In this document: piece by piece, positions 55,396 through 64,000 of the stretch
Numbering within the stretch: position 1 is the stretch's first letter
Layout: each line of letters starts with the position of its first letter
NCBI GenBank assembly: GCA_001647635.1
Contig: CP014761.1
Coordinates: 124,001-188,000, forward strand
Origin: Leifsonia xyli
Lineage (GTDB): Bacteria > Actinomycetota > Actinomycetes > Actinomycetales > Microbacteriaceae
Direction: 5' to 3'
DNA: 64,000 nucleotides
Position numbers and translations under genes: made by a program
Notes under the pieces: generated by a model
The model's input: only the letters and a program-made list of their open reading frames with translations
Databases searched by the model: none
What the model was told of the DNA's origin: nothing

Positions 55396-55425
55396 TTGCT
55401 CGACCGGAGGCGGGCACGCCGCCGA

Positions 55426-56486
55426 CTACTCCAGCGTCTTCTGCCAGTGACCCGTCAGCGCGTGGGGCCGGAACCCGAACGCGCGGTTGATCGCGAGCAT
55501 CGGGTCGTTCTCGTCGGCGTTCCAGGTGAGGATGCGGCGGATGTGCGGCGCCCGCCGTCCGAGCTCCTGGATGTTGCGCAGCTTGACCGCCGTGCCAAGG
55601 CGGTGGCCGCGGTGCACACGGGCGACGAGGGTGTCGTACTGCTCCGCCTTCGTGCCGTCCGCCGGCACCGCGAGTTCCGTGTAGGCGGCGATCTCGCCCG
55701 TCGCCTCGTGCACGGCGGCGGTCACGAGCAGCGGCTCGCCGCGCGCCACCAGGGTGCGCTCCTGCGATCGCACCCGCTCGCCGTCCCAGTCCTCGGGGTC
55801 GACGGCGATGCCGGTCTGCGGGATGTCCGTCGCCATCCGCGCCTTCATCGCCGCGAACCGCTCCAGCAGGTCGTCCGGCGCGGCGCCCCACCACGACACC
55901 AGGCGGAAGCCGTGCAGCGGCATCGTCAGACCGGCCTCCAGCGCAGGGGGCAGCGGCAGGTGCAGCTCACTCGACCGCTCGATCTGGCCGAGCGTGTAGC
56001 CGTGGTGCAGGGCGAAGCGCACGTCGCGCGACTCGCGGGGAGTCCGGCGGTGCCGGCCGGAGCCCGCACCAGCCGGTCGGCGCCTTCGAGCGTCCGGATG
56101 GGGTGCTCGGTATACGTCGAGATCACGCGGCGTCCGCCGTCCGCCGCCAGCTCCTCGCCCTTCTCGAGCAGTGCCGTCCCGATGCCCCGCCCGCGCAGCG
56201 CGGGCACCACGTCCACCAGCAGCGACACGGTCTCCGAGTCCTCGTCGAGGGGGAAGATCGCCTCCACCCGGCCGACGATCGCGCCCTCCTCGATGGCCAC
56301 GAAGACGATCCGCTCGGTGTACTCCTGCTCCCGGTAGGCGGCCAGCGCCTGCTCGGCCGTCTCGACGAAGTCCTCGTCGCCCCACAGGTCGACCACGATG
56401 CCGTTCAGCACGCCGTTGAGCTCCTCGAACGCGGCGGCTTCCGGGGTCCCGAGCGCATCCGGGATGGGCAGCCGCATCACGCGCAA
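55426..56486 (-). pseudogene. Two-domain GNAT acetyltransferase, frameshifted as read
   Basis: The N-terminal GNAT domain (RLPIPDALGTPEAAAFEELN, then VDVVPALRGRGIGTALLEKG with the acetyl-CoA loop R/Q-x-x-G-x-G) and the C-terminal GNAT domain (TLVARVHRGHRLGTAVKLRN, then AFGFRPHALTGHWQKTLE) are in different frames. They join at the G4 run 56037-56040 (C on the coding strand). One added base reads AGLPRESRDVRFALHHGYTL and gives about 353 residues. TTG 56486 has GAGGAGG nine bases upstream; ATG 56477 is an alternative. The substrate is unknown. It is divergent from the livJ gene. Confidence 0.8.
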
Positions 56487-56603
56487 CGTGCGACACCTCC
56501 TCGAGCCGGTCCACGAGAGGCTTCAGCCTATCCACGGCGTCACGCGGTGTGAAGCATCCCGAACGGTTTGGTTTCGATCGTGTAAATCCCGCTCCCGAAT
56601 GGT

Positions 56604-56632
56604 GTGGCATTTCGTTGCGCGCACGGTAGTCT
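56604..56632 (+). promoter_or_regulatory. Promoter of the liv operon
   Basis: GTGGCA (56604-56609) and TAGTCT (56627-56632) have a 17-base spacer. The leader to livJ is about 65 bases. Confidence 0.5.
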
Positions 56633-56705
56633 CAGCACACCTATTCGTGGTGCGACGAGGCAACAACGCCGCGTTCGCGACGAATTGAACGTCGAGAGGC
56701 AAGAG

Positions 56706-57932
56706 ATGCTACGGAAGAAAGTCACCATCGGTGCGGCTGTTGCAGCGTCAGTCGCACTGCTCCTGGCTGGATGCGCGAATCAGCCGTCCACCGGAGGATC
56801 CACCAACGGGAACTCGTCCAAGGTCGACATCCCGGCGATCACGTCGGTCGATGTGCCCAAGGACGCGGTCCTGCCCGCCGGCGACGGAAAGGCCACGTGT
56901 CCTGCTGGCCTGACCATCGGCTACGTGGGCGCCGAGACCGGCCCGAACGCTCAGCTGGGTATCAACATCTACAACGGCATCCAGCTGGCCATCAACCAGC
57001 ACAACGAGGCCAACAAGGGCTGCCAGGTCGGCTTCAAGAAGTTCGACACCGAGGGCGACCCGAACAAGGCGACCGGTCCGGTCACCCAGGCCGTGAACGA
57101 GTCCGACATCGTCGGCGTCGTCGGCCTCCCGTTCTCGGGTGAGTCGAAGGCCACCGGCAACATCTTCGAGCAGCAGGGTCTCGTCCACATCACCCCGTCG
57201 GCCACCAACCCCGGCCTGACCCAGAACGGCTGGAAGACCTTCTTCCGCGGCCTGGGCAACGACGCGGTGCAGGGCCCGGCGGCGGCCAAGTTCCTCACGG
57301 GCAAGCTGGAGGCCAAGAAGGTCTACCTGGTCCAGGACGACTCCGACTACGGCATCGGCCTCGGCACCCAGACCTCGAAGGCGCTCGGCGACGCGCTCGT
57401 CGGCACCGACAAGGTGACCACCGGCCAGAAGGACTTCTCCGCCGTGATCTCGAAGATCATCAACGCGAAGCCGGACGCGGTCTACTACGCGGGCTACTAC
57501 GCCGAGGGCGCTCCGTTCGACCAGCAGCTGGTCAACAAGGGCTACAAGGGCACGTTCGTCGGCCCCGACGGCGTGAAGGACGACCAGTTCATCAAGCTGG
57601 CCGGCGACGCGTCCAGCAACGCGTACTTCACCTGCCCCTGCATCCCGGGTGAGCTCATCACCGACTTCGAGTCGGCCTACAAGAAGCTCGCCAGCGCCGA
57701 GCCGGGCACCTACTCGATCGAGGGCTACGACGCCGCCACCGTCCTGCTCTCGGGCATCGACAAGGGCAAGACGACCCGCGCCGACCTCCTCTCCTTCGTG
57801 AAGGACTACGACGCCGACGGTCTCAGCAAGCACTACAAGTGGGACTCCACGGGTGAGCTGCAGGCCCCGGCCGTCTACGGCTACAAGGTCGAGAACGGCA
57901 AGATCGTTCCGATCGGCACCATCGGCCAGTAA
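56706..57932 (+). CDS. livJ: Branched-chain amino-acid ABC transporter substrate-binding lipoprotein
   Basis: This 408-residue receptor lipoprotein captures branched-chain amino acids outside the membrane. It begins MLRKKVTIGAAVAASVALLL with a lipobox LLAGC (Cys about 23). Type I periplasmic-binding features follow: TIGYVGAETGPNAQLGINIY, DTEGDPNKATGPVTQAVNES, KVYLVQDDSDYGIGLGTQTS and DAVYYAGYYAEGAPF. ATG 56706 has GAGAGG nearby and starts the signal peptide exactly. A strong terminator follows, then the permease genes, so the receptor can be made in excess. Confidence 0.94.
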   Translation: MLRKKVTIGAAVAASVALLLAGCANQPSTGGSTNGNSSKVDIPAITSVDVPKDAVLPAGDGKATCPAGLTIGYVGAETGPNAQLGINIYNGIQLAINQHNEANKGCQVGFKKFDTEGDPNKATGPVTQAVNESDIVGVVGLPFSGESKATGNIFEQQGLVHITPSATNPGLTQNGWKTFFRGLGNDAVQGPAAAKFLTGKLEAKKVYLVQDDSDYGIGLGTQTSKALGDALVGTDKVTTGQKDFSAVISKIINAKPDAVYYAGYYAEGAPFDQQLVNKGYKGTFVGPDGVKDDQFIKLAGDASSNAYFTCPCIPGELITDFESAYKKLASAEPGTYSIEGYDAATVLLSGIDKGKTTRADLLSFVKDYDADGLSKHYKWDSTGELQAPAVYGYKVENGKIVPIGTIGQ

Positions 57933-57944
57933 CGACAGCCGGGA

Positions 57945-57984
57945 GGGTGCCGCGGGCCCCGGCGGCCCGCGGCACCCTTCTTTT
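57945..57984 (+). terminator. Intrinsic terminator between livJ and livH
   Basis: GGGTGCCGCGGGCC (57945-57958) pairs perfectly with GGCCCGCGGCACCC (57964-57977) across a five-base loop, followed by TTCTTTTC. Partial read-through would lower permease and ATPase mRNA relative to livJ. Confidence 0.9.
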
Positions 57985-58048
57985 CGGACTACGCTCTTCA
58001 CATCGATCGGATCGACGGTGATCCGGCCCAGAACCCCTGGATGCTCGA

Positions 58049-59056
58049 ATGCTAGAAACCCTCGTCCTCCATCCCGCCCTCGATAGTTCCTGGATCAACT
58101 TCGACGTCAACGCGCTCGTCCAGAACTTCTGGAGCGCCACCTTCGACGGCCTCACCTTCGGAGCGGTCTACGGCCTCATCGCCGTCGGCTACACGCTGGT
58201 CTACGGCGTCCTGAACCTCATCAACTTCGCCCACTCCGAAGTGTTCATCGTCGGCGCCTACGGCGTCGTCGTCACCCTCACCAGCCTGGGCTTCGGTCCG
58301 AGCGCCCCCAACCTCAGTCCCGCGGCGATCATCGGCGACCTCATATTGGCGTTGCTCGTCGGCATGGTCGCGGCAGGTGCCACCGCGTGGATCCTGGAGC
58401 GCGTCGCCTACCGGCCGCTGCGGAAACGCAACGCGCCCCGCCTGGTGTTCCTCATCACCGCGATCGGCGCGTCCTTCACGATCCAGTACCTGATCTTCTT
58501 GATCCGGGGCGCGAACGCGGAGCCGGCGGTGACCATGTTCATCCCGCAGCCGATCTTCGACGTCTTCGGGACGATCGTGAACAGCCAGCAGCTCATCATC
58601 GTGATTGCCTCGGTGCTCCTGATGGTCGGCACCGACTGGTTCATCCGCCGCACCCGCACCGGCCGCGGCATCCGCGCGGTGGCGCAGGACCCGGACACGG
58701 CGACGCTCATGGGCGTGAACAAGGAGCGGATCATTCAGATCACGTTCATCACCGGCGGTATCCTCGCCGGCGCCGCCGCCCTGTTCTACGTGATGCTCGT
58801 CCCCTCGGGCGTCATCTACAACGGCGGCTTCATCCTGGGCGTCAAGGCGTTCGCCGCAGCCGTCCTCGGCGGCATCGGCAACGTCCGCGGCGCACTGCTC
58901 GGCGGTCTGCTGCTGGGCGTCATCGGAAACTACGGCCAGATCCTGCTCGGCGACTCGCAGTGGACCGACGTGGTCGCGTTCGTCGTCCTGGTCCTGGTGC
59001 TGCTGGTCAAGCCCAGCGGCATCCTGGGCACATCGCTCGGAAGGAGCCGCGCATGA
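58049..59056 (+). CDS. livH: Branched-chain amino-acid ABC transporter permease LivH
   Basis: This 335-residue membrane protein has about eight helices and the LivH signatures GAVYGLIAVGYTLVYGVLNL, INFAHSEVFIVGAYGVVV and IRAVAQDPDTATLMGVNKER (the EAA-like cytoplasmic loop). It is the first permease of the pair. ATG 58049 follows a 116-base gap with the terminator. Its stop overlaps livM (ATGA). Confidence 0.93.
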   Translation: MLETLVLHPALDSSWINFDVNALVQNFWSATFDGLTFGAVYGLIAVGYTLVYGVLNLINFAHSEVFIVGAYGVVVTLTSLGFGPSAPNLSPAAIIGDLILALLVGMVAAGATAWILERVAYRPLRKRNAPRLVFLITAIGASFTIQYLIFLIRGANAEPAVTMFIPQPIFDVFGTIVNSQQLIIVIASVLLMVGTDWFIRRTRTGRGIRAVAQDPDTATLMGVNKERIIQITFITGGILAGAAALFYVMLVPSGVIYNGGFILGVKAFAAAVLGGIGNVRGALLGGLLLGVIGNYGQILLGDSQWTDVVAFVVLVLVLLVKPSGILGTSLGRSRA

Positions 59057-60300
59057 GCATGACGGAAGGTCCCCGGGTCCTCCCCGACGGGCGCGAGGAG
59101 CAGGCGGTCGACTCGTTCGAGGCCGCCCGCGGCAAGCGCGCCAACGGCCCGTTCCAGCAGTTCCGTGATCGCTGGAACAACCTGCCCCGCCCCGTGCAGT
59201 GGGCGTGGCTGCTGATCGTCGTCGCGCTGGCGTACGCGCTGCCGTACCTCAACTTCTTCCCGTTGAGCACGGCGCCCGGCAACGACTGGCCTCTGGCCTG
59301 CTTCTCGATGGCCGTGTACGCGCTCATCGCGATCGGCCTGAACGTCGTCGTGGGCTACGCCGGCCTGCTCGACCTCGGCTACGTGGCGTTCTTCGCCGTC
59401 GGGTCGTACACCGCGGCGATGCTGACCAGCCCCGACTCGCCGTTCGTCAAGATCCCGTACCTGTGGACGATCCCGGTCGCCATCGCGGTGACGATGACGT
59501 TCGGCATCATCCTCGGCGTCCCGACGCTCCGCCTCCGCGGCGACTACCTGGCGATCGTGACCCTCGGCTTCGGTGAGATCGTGCGCATCCTGGCGACGAT
59601 CATCCCCGCGATGAAGGGCCAGGTCGGCTTCCAGAACGTCGGCCACCCGCCGGGGACCAACGCCGACGGCGTGCCGATCTTCTCCAACTCCAACGGCGTT
59701 CCCTGGTACTGGCTGACGATCACGGTGATCATCGTGATCCTGCTGCTGGTCGGCAACCTCGAGCGCAGCCGGGTCGGCCGCGCGTGGGTCGCCATCCGCG
59801 AGGACGAGGACGCCGCCGAGATCATGGGCGTCCCCACCTTCAAGTACAAGGTGTGGGCGTTCGCGATCGGCGCCGGTGTCGGCGGCCTCTCCGGTGCGCT
59901 GTTCGCCGGCCAGGTCGGCTTCGTCAACAACCAGAAGTTCGACGTGCAGACGTCGATCCTGTTCCTCGCGGCCGTCGTCCTCGGCGGCGCGGGCAACAAG
60001 GTCGGTGCGATGCTCGGCGGCGCGATCGTGGCGTACATCCCGCTGCGGTTCACCGTCATCGCGGACTACAAGTACCTGATCTTCGGCATCGCCCTCGTGC
60101 TGATCATGATCTTCCGGTCGCAGGGCCTGTTCCCGGCCCGGCAGAAGCTGCTCGCCTACGGCAGGCACGCGTACCGGTTGATGGTGGACGCGGCCAAGCG
60201 CAGCCCGAGGCCGGTGACCGGGGCCACCCCGGCCGTCGGCACGGCGACGCTGGACGCGGGATCGCTCGATGGTGACGGCGCGAAGGGAGGCGCACGATGA
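59053..60300 (+). CDS. livM: Branched-chain amino-acid ABC transporter permease LivM
   Basis: This 415-residue permease has a polar N-terminus, about ten helices, and LivM motifs [40 protein letters not shown] and [20 protein letters not shown]. It pairs with LivH. A cytosolic C-terminal tail of about 45 residues follows the last helix. Overlaps with livH and livG at ATGA junctions keep the four transport genes in one message. Confidence 0.94.
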   Translation: MSMTEGPRVLPDGREEQAVDSFEAARGKRANGPFQQFRDRWNNLPRPVQWAWLLIVVALAYALPYLNFFPLSTAPGNDWPLACFSMAVYALIAIGLNVVVGYAGLLDLGYVAFFAVGSYTAAMLTSPDSPFVKIPYLWTIPVAIAVTMTFGIILGVPTLRLRGDYLAIVTLGFGEIVRILATIIPAMKGQVGFQNVGHPPGTNADGVPIFSNSNGVPWYWLTITVIIVILLLVGNLERSRVGRAWVAIREDEDAAEIMGVPTFKYKVWAFAIGAGVGGLSGALFAGQVGFVNNQKFDVQTSILFLAAVVLGGAGNKVGAMLGGAIVAYIPLRFTVIADYKYLIFGIALVLIMIFRSQGLFPARQKLLAYGRHAYRLMVDAAKRSPRPVTGATPAVGTATLDAGSLDGDGAKGGAR

Positions 60301-61208
60301 CGGACGCACGCAACACCGCTCCCGAGGAGGAGCCGGCGCTCGGCGCCAACGAGGACGAGCTGGAGGCCGCGGGCGTCGACCTGGAGGTCGCCGAGGCGGC
60401 GGCCCCGGACCGCGAGATCGCGGTCGAGGTCGGCGAGAACATCGTGGAGGTGCGCAACCTGACCGTGAAGTTCGGCGGTTTGACGGCGCTCGACGACGTG
60501 ACGTTCGACATCCGCCGTGGCGAGATCCTGGGTCTGATCGGCCCGAACGGCGCCGGCAAGACGACCTGCTTCAACGCGATGACGGGCGTCTACAAGCCGA
60601 CCAGCGGCGACGTGCTGCTGGAGGGTCAGACGATCAAGGGACGCAAGCAGCACCAGATCACCCGCATGGGCCTGTCGCGCACGTTCCAGAACATCCGCCT
60701 CTTCGGCGAGATGACCGCTCTGGAGAACGTGGTCGTCGGTCTGGACGCGCGCCACCGCACCTCGGTGCCCGGTGCGCTGCTCCGCCTCCCGCGGCACCAG
60801 CGCGAGGAGAAGTCGTCGATCGACCGCGGCATGGCGCTGCTGGAGTTCGTCGGCATCGCCGACCACGCCGGATCCCTGTCACGTTCGCTGCCGTACGGCT
60901 ACCAGCGCCGCCTGGAGATCGCGCGCGCACTGGCGACCGACCCGAAGGTGCTCTGCCTGGACGAGCCGGCCGCCGGCTTCAACCCGGCGGAGAAGGAGGA
61001 GCTGATGGAGCTCATCCGCACCATCCGCGCCGACGGGTACACCGTGCTGCTGATCGAACACGACATGAAGCTGGTCATGGGCGTCACCGACCGGATCGTG
61101 GTGCTGGAGTTCGGGCGCAAGATCGCCGACGCCAGCCCGGAGGAGATCCGGAACGACCCGAAAGTGATCGCCGCCTACCTCGGGGAGCCCGAAGATGACG
61201 TTGCTTGA
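60297..61208 (+). CDS. livG: Branched-chain amino-acid ABC transporter ATPase LivG
   Basis: This 303-residue ATPase has an acidic N-terminal extension of about 45 residues that is unusual for LivG. Walker [19 protein letters not shown], the Q-loop region [20 protein letters not shown], the signature-like [16 protein letters not shown] and Walker [14 protein letters not shown] follow. The family's consensus is PYGxQR, so Tyr here is a mild variation. It drives uptake with LivF. Its 3' end overlaps livF by 14 bases. Confidence 0.94.
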   Translation: MTDARNTAPEEEPALGANEDELEAAGVDLEVAEAAAPDREIAVEVGENIVEVRNLTVKFGGLTALDDVTFDIRRGEILGLIGPNGAGKTTCFNAMTGVYKPTSGDVLLEGQTIKGRKQHQITRMGLSRTFQNIRLFGEMTALENVVVGLDARHRTSVPGALLRLPRHQREEKSSIDRGMALLEFVGIADHAGSLSRSLPYGYQRRLEIARALATDPKVLCLDEPAAGFNPAEKEELMELIRTIRADGYTVLLIEHDMKLVMGVTDRIVVLEFGRKIADASPEEIRNDPKVIAAYLGEPEDDVA

Positions 61209-61908
61209 GCTGAAGAACATCAGCGTTTCCTACGGCCGGATCGAGGCCATCCACGACATGTCGTTCTCCGTGGAGGAGGGCGAGATCGTGAGCCTCATCG
61301 GGGCGAACGGCGCCGGCAAGTCGACGACCATGAAGACGATCTCGGGCATCCTCAACCCGTCGAAGGGCAGCATCCTCTTCGACGGAGAGGACATCACCAA
61401 GATGAAGGCGCACATCCGCGTGATCCGCGGGATCTCGCAGGCGCCGGAGGGCCGAGGGATCTTCCCGGGCATGACGGTGATGGAGAACCTCGACATGGGC
61501 GCGTTCGGCCGCAAGGACCGCTCGAAGATGGGCGAGGACTTCGACCGCGTGTTCGGGCTCTTCCCGCGTCTCGCCGAGCGCAAGACGCAGGTCGGCGGCA
61601 CGATGTCCGGCGGCGAGCAGCAGATGCTCGCCATCGGCCGCGCGCTGATGTCGAACCCGCGACTGCTGCTGCTCGACGAGCCGTCGATGGGCCTGGCCCC
61701 GCAGTTCATCCGCCAGATCTTCTCGATCGTGACCGAGATCAACAAACAGGGGACGACGGTGCTGCTGGTCGAGCAGAACGCCAACCAGGCGCTGGCCCGC
61801 GCACATCGCGCCTTCGTGCTGGAGACCGGCGTCATCACCCGCGCGGGCACCGGCCGCGAGCTGCTGTCCGACCCGGCGATCAAGGAGGCGTACCTGGGCG
61901 TCGCGTGA
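61195..61908 (+). CDS. livF: Branched-chain amino-acid ABC transporter ATPase LivF
   Basis: This 237-residue ATPase has Walker A GANGAGKSTTMKTISGIL, the LivF motif ISQAPEGRGIFPGMTVMENL, signature MSGGEQQMLAIGRALMS and Walker B LLLLDEPSMGLAP, all canonical. It is the last gene of the livJHMGF operon and ends before a 16-base-pair terminator stem. Confidence 0.96.
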   Translation: MTLLELKNISVSYGRIEAIHDMSFSVEEGEIVSLIGANGAGKSTTMKTISGILNPSKGSILFDGEDITKMKAHIRVIRGISQAPEGRGIFPGMTVMENLDMGAFGRKDRSKMGEDFDRVFGLFPRLAERKTQVGGTMSGGEQQMLAIGRALMSNPRLLLLDEPSMGLAPQFIRQIFSIVTEINKQGTTVLLVEQNANQALARAHRAFVLETGVITRAGTGRELLSDPAIKEAYLGVA

Positions 61909-61926
61909 CGCAGGCAATGCCTTTAT

Positions 61927-61961
61927 GAAGCGCGCCGACCCGTCACGGGTCGGCGCGCTTC
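61927..61961 (+). terminator. Terminator hairpin after livF
   Basis: GAAGCGCGCCGACCCG (61927-61942) pairs perfectly with CGGGTCGGCGCGCTTC (61946-61961) with a TCA loop. There is no T-tract, so it may act with Rho or as an RNA-stabilising end. Confidence 0.75.
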
Positions 61962-61998
61962 TGCGTCTGAAGGGTATGACGATCACTCAACCCTCGTC

Positions 61999-62020
61999 TA
62001 GAATTAGCGAATTCGCTAAT
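61999..62020. promoter_or_regulatory. Promoter and 18-base palindromic operator of the XRE/nucleotidyltransferase pair
   Basis: TAGAAT (61999-62004) is a good -10 box. The perfect palindrome ATTAGCGAATTCGCTAAT (62003-62020) begins inside it and covers the transcription start. Binding there by the XRE protein encoded next would block initiation, the usual autoregulation of antitoxin operons. Confidence 0.7.
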
Positions 62021-62035
62021 CGAAGGACGCCCACG

Positions 62036-62608
62036 ATGCAGCTCAACGCTCAACTCAAGAAGGCCCGCCAGCAAGCGGGTTGGACGCAGAAGGACATCTC
62101 GGCGCGCTCCGGCGTCGCGCACAGCACCATTTCCCGGTACGAGAGCGGGAAAGCTGCCGTGACCACCGCAACGCTGGAGACGCTGGCCGACAGCCTGGGC
62201 ATCACCCTCCTCGCCGTGCCGGGTCGTATCAACGCTGCTGCCGACGTCGCGCAGTTCATCCGGGCGAAGCTGGCCGAAGGGAAGGCGTCGACGGCACGGA
62301 GAGCGCTCATTCAGTTCTCCGACGACCTCAGGGCGGGCAATGCGTTCACGACCGCGCTCAGCTTGGCTGTGGAGCCGGACTCAACAGGCAACGCCCATTT
62401 CGACGCGGCGATCGCGGGTCTGGCTGAGGTGCGATTGCGGCAACTCGGACTCGAGAGTCCGGAGTGGGTGACAGCGGAGGATCGCTATGCCGACGTCGCC
62501 GAGGAGTCGCTCGGCTATCACTGGTCTGCTGAGGACTGGGACGACACCGACCCCGTTCTGCAGTCGCACGGCGTCGTCCTACCGCGAGCCACCCTGGCCA
62601 GTGTGTGA
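62036..62608 (+). CDS. XRE-family helix-turn-helix protein, putative antitoxin
   Basis: This protein of 190 residues from ATG 62036 has an N-terminal HTH_3 domain: QLKKARQQAGWTQKDISARS, GVAHSTISRYESGKAAVTTA and LETLADSLGITLLAV. A C-terminal region of about 120 residues (QFIRAKLAEGKASTARRALI and so on) probably binds the partner. ATG 62036 is preceded by GAAGGA at 62022-62027. The downstream gene starts at ATG 62608 on the last base of its TGA, so the pair is coupled. The arrangement resembles XRE/nucleotidyltransferase toxin-antitoxin modules; no toxicity data can be seen. Confidence 0.78.
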   Translation: MQLNAQLKKARQQAGWTQKDISARSGVAHSTISRYESGKAAVTTATLETLADSLGITLLAVPGRINAAADVAQFIRAKLAEGKASTARRALIQFSDDLRAGNAFTTALSLAVEPDSTGNAHFDAAIAGLAEVRLRQLGLESPEWVTAEDRYADVAEESLGYHWSAEDWDDTDPVLQSHGVVLPRATLASV

Positions 62609-63212
62609 TGGCCGGCGACAAGATCCTCACGCGAGCCGACATTGTGTGGGGCATCGACCAGATCCGCGCGGGGCTCGGCGAGTTCGGAGCGAGGGGGACG
62701 CTGAAGATCATCGGCGGGTCGGCCATGATCCTCGGCGGCCACGCGGACCGGGAAGCCACTGTGGACATCGACGCTGTGGTTCTCGTGCCGCGTCATGCCA
62801 TCGCCTCAATCGCGGCCCGCGTAGCGCGACAGCGCGGTTGGCCGGAGAACTGGATCAACCTCGAGGCGGCGGGACTCCACCCGGCGTACGCCGGCCGACC
62901 GTTGTGGCAGGCGCGTCCGGATCTGTCGGATGACGCCTCACCGTCGAGTTGGCGACGCAGGAGTCGCTGCTCGCAATGAAACTGGATGCGTCGCGGCGCG
63001 GGCGAGATGACGACGACATCCGGGCTCTTATGACCGCCTGCTCTGTGGCGTCGATCGCCGAGGCCGACGACCACTTCTCGGAGTACTTCCGCGGCGAGTC
63101 GCTTCCGGACAAGGCGGTGGTACTGCTGCGCAGGCTGGGCTATCCGGACGGCGACGAGCAGCTCTACCGGCACATACCGCGGTCCGTCCCGCTCTCCGAC
63201 CGAAGATCCTGA
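62608..63212 (+). pseudogene. DUF6036-like nucleotidyltransferase, putative toxin, frameshifted as read
   Basis: The N-terminal part contains LKIIGGSAMILGGHADREAT followed by VDIDAVVLVP, matching the GG(S/T)-x9-DxD core of nucleotidyltransferases. RQRGWPENWINLEAAGLHP resembles the DUF6036 mid-region. The C-terminal part, LTVELATQESLLAMKLDASR and DDDDIRALM, is in the next frame. Adding one C at about 62935-62936 (DDALTVELA) joins them into 201 residues. Related toxins add nucleotides to tRNA ends; that activity here is an inference. If the break were real, the antitoxin would stand alone. Confidence 0.72.
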
Positions 63213-63258
63213 CCACCCCCACCCGGCGTTCCGGCGCGGCAAGCCCGTGAACGTCCGG

Positions 63259-63264
63259 TAAATT
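63259..63264 (+). promoter_or_regulatory. -10 box of smc
   Basis: TAAATT lies seven bases before GTG 63272 and supports a leaderless smc transcript. Confidence 0.5.
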
Positions 63265-63271
63265 CGCCTGC

Positions 63272-64000
63272 GTGTACTTGAAGAGTCTGACGCTCAAGGG
63301 CTTCAAGTCGTTCGCGCAGCCGACGACGTTCGCCTTCGAGCCGGGCGTCACCTGCGTCGTCGGCCCGAACGGGTCCGGCAAGTCGAACGTCGTCGACGCG
63401 CTCGCCTGGGTGATGGGGGAGCAGGGCGCCAAGACGCTGCGCGGCGGCAAAATGGAGGACGTCATCTTCGCCGGCACCGCCACCCGCGGTCCGCTCGGCC
63501 GCGCCGAGGTGCAGCTCACCATCGACAACTCCGACGGCGCCCTGCCGATCGAGTACTCCGAAGTCACGATCTCGCGCACGCTGTTCCGCAACGGCGGCAG
63601 CGAATACGCCATCAACGGGCAGTCCTGCCGCCTCCTGGATGTGCAAGAGCTGCTCAGCGACTCCGGCCTCGGTCGCGAGATGCACGTCATCGTCGGTCAG
63701 GGTCAGCTCGACGCCGTCCTGCACGCCAGCCCCGAGGACCGCCGCGGCTTCATCGAAGAGGCAGCCGGCATCCTGAAGCACCGCCGCCGCAAGGAGAAGA
63801 CGCTGCGCAAGCTGGAGGCGATGCAGACCAACCTGACGCGCCTCAGCGACCTGGCGGGCGAGGTCCGCCGCCAGCTGAAGCCGCTCGGGCACCAGGCCGA
63901 GATCGCGCGCGAGGCGCAGTCCATCGCCGCCGTGGTCCGGGATGCGCGGGCGCGCCTGCTCGCGGATGAGGTGGTCACCCTCCGCCGCACCCTCGACGAC
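63272..64000 (+). CDS. smc: Chromosome segregation protein SMC (partial, C-terminus off the window)
   Basis: SMC is the ATPase core of bacterial condensin. The visible 243 residues begin [20 protein letters not shown] and contain Walker [21 protein letters not shown]. Then come the SMC N-head features [60 protein letters not shown] and [20 protein letters not shown] at the start of the coiled coil. The hinge and the C-terminal head are outside the window. mutM, rnc and smc are normally close together in this group; here the GNAT, liv and XRE genes lie between. Confidence 0.96.
   Translation, partial: MYLKSLTLKGFKSFAQPTTFAFEPGVTCVVGPNGSGKSNVVDALAWVMGEQGAKTLRGGKMEDVIFAGTATRGPLGRAEVQLTIDNSDGALPIEYSEVTISRTLFRNGGSEYAINGQSCRLLDVQELLSDSGLGREMHVIVGQGQLDAVLHASPEDRRGFIEEAAGILKHRRRKEKTLRKLEAMQTNLTRLSDLAGEVRRQLKPLGHQAEIAREAQSIAAVVRDARARLLADEVVTLRRTLDD

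Overview
The window is a 64-kb piece of a high-GC actinobacterial chromosome, most likely from the Microbacteriaceae (Leifsonia or a close relative). The evidence is the very high GC at third codon positions, many leaderless genes with a -10 box 7-9 bases before the start codon, the order leuCD-murA-plsC-gpsA-ddl-thiL-rsmD-recG-coaD-DUF177-rpmF-rnc-mutM-smc, and an actinobacterial kinase/phosphatase/FHA cluster. The genus is an inference.

Layout. 1-2.0 kb: a leftward polar amino-acid ABC transporter (ATPase cut by the window edge). 2.0-12 kb: mixed genes, namely a MarR regulator divergent from a DMT exporter with shared operators, a Dyp-type peroxidase, an AlaX-like hydrolase, a NERD protein, a photolyase, a metallo-beta-lactamase-fold hydrolase, a CopB-type metal ATPase under a CsoR-like operator and a diacylglycerol-kinase-family protein. 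12.0-17.4 kb: tRNA-Glu followed by two tandem insertions, each closed by a copy of the tRNA 3' half. They carry a glycoside hydrolase, an integrase remnant, a quinone oxidoreductase, an alpha/beta hydrolase and a TetR regulator. 17.4-34.4 kb: two small genes, then a manganese-type (yybP-ykoY) riboswitch leading into terC, a PP2C phosphatase, an FHA protein, a Ser/Thr kinase and an FHA-HTH fusion. A second unit follows, with a giant Ig-like/FN3 surface protein, MoxR, DUF58, a transglutaminase-like membrane protein lacking its catalytic residues, and another FHA protein. 34.4-46.2 kb: a leucine leader peptide and leuCD, then murA, plsC, gpsA, ddl, a DUF3515 lipoprotein, thiL, rsmD, a TPR protein and recG. 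46.2-52.9 kb: a repetitive surface protein, coaD and a second MoxR-DUF58-transglutaminase set whose transglutaminase keeps its catalytic residues. 52.9-64 kb: DUF177, rpmF, rnc, mutM, a GNAT protein, the livJHMGF branched-chain amino-acid transporter, an XRE/nucleotidyltransferase toxin-antitoxin-like pair and the start of smc.

A quality point affects the whole annotation. Ten genes, including murA, plsC and thiL, are each interrupted by one frameshift that is repaired by adding exactly one base, nearly always in a short C or G run. Such a pattern in housekeeping genes is best explained by under-called homopolymers in the consensus. These genes are typed as pseudogenes because they are broken as read, but most are probably intact in the organism.

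The most interesting biology is the phospho-signalling/envelope supercluster at 18.1-34.4 kb and its second, apparently active, MoxR-DUF58-transglutaminase set at 48.2-52.9 kb. The kinase, phosphatase and FHA readers could form the regulatory arm, and MoxR, DUF58, the inactive transglutaminase-like protein and the giant Ig-like protein could form a cell-envelope machine. The function is not established.
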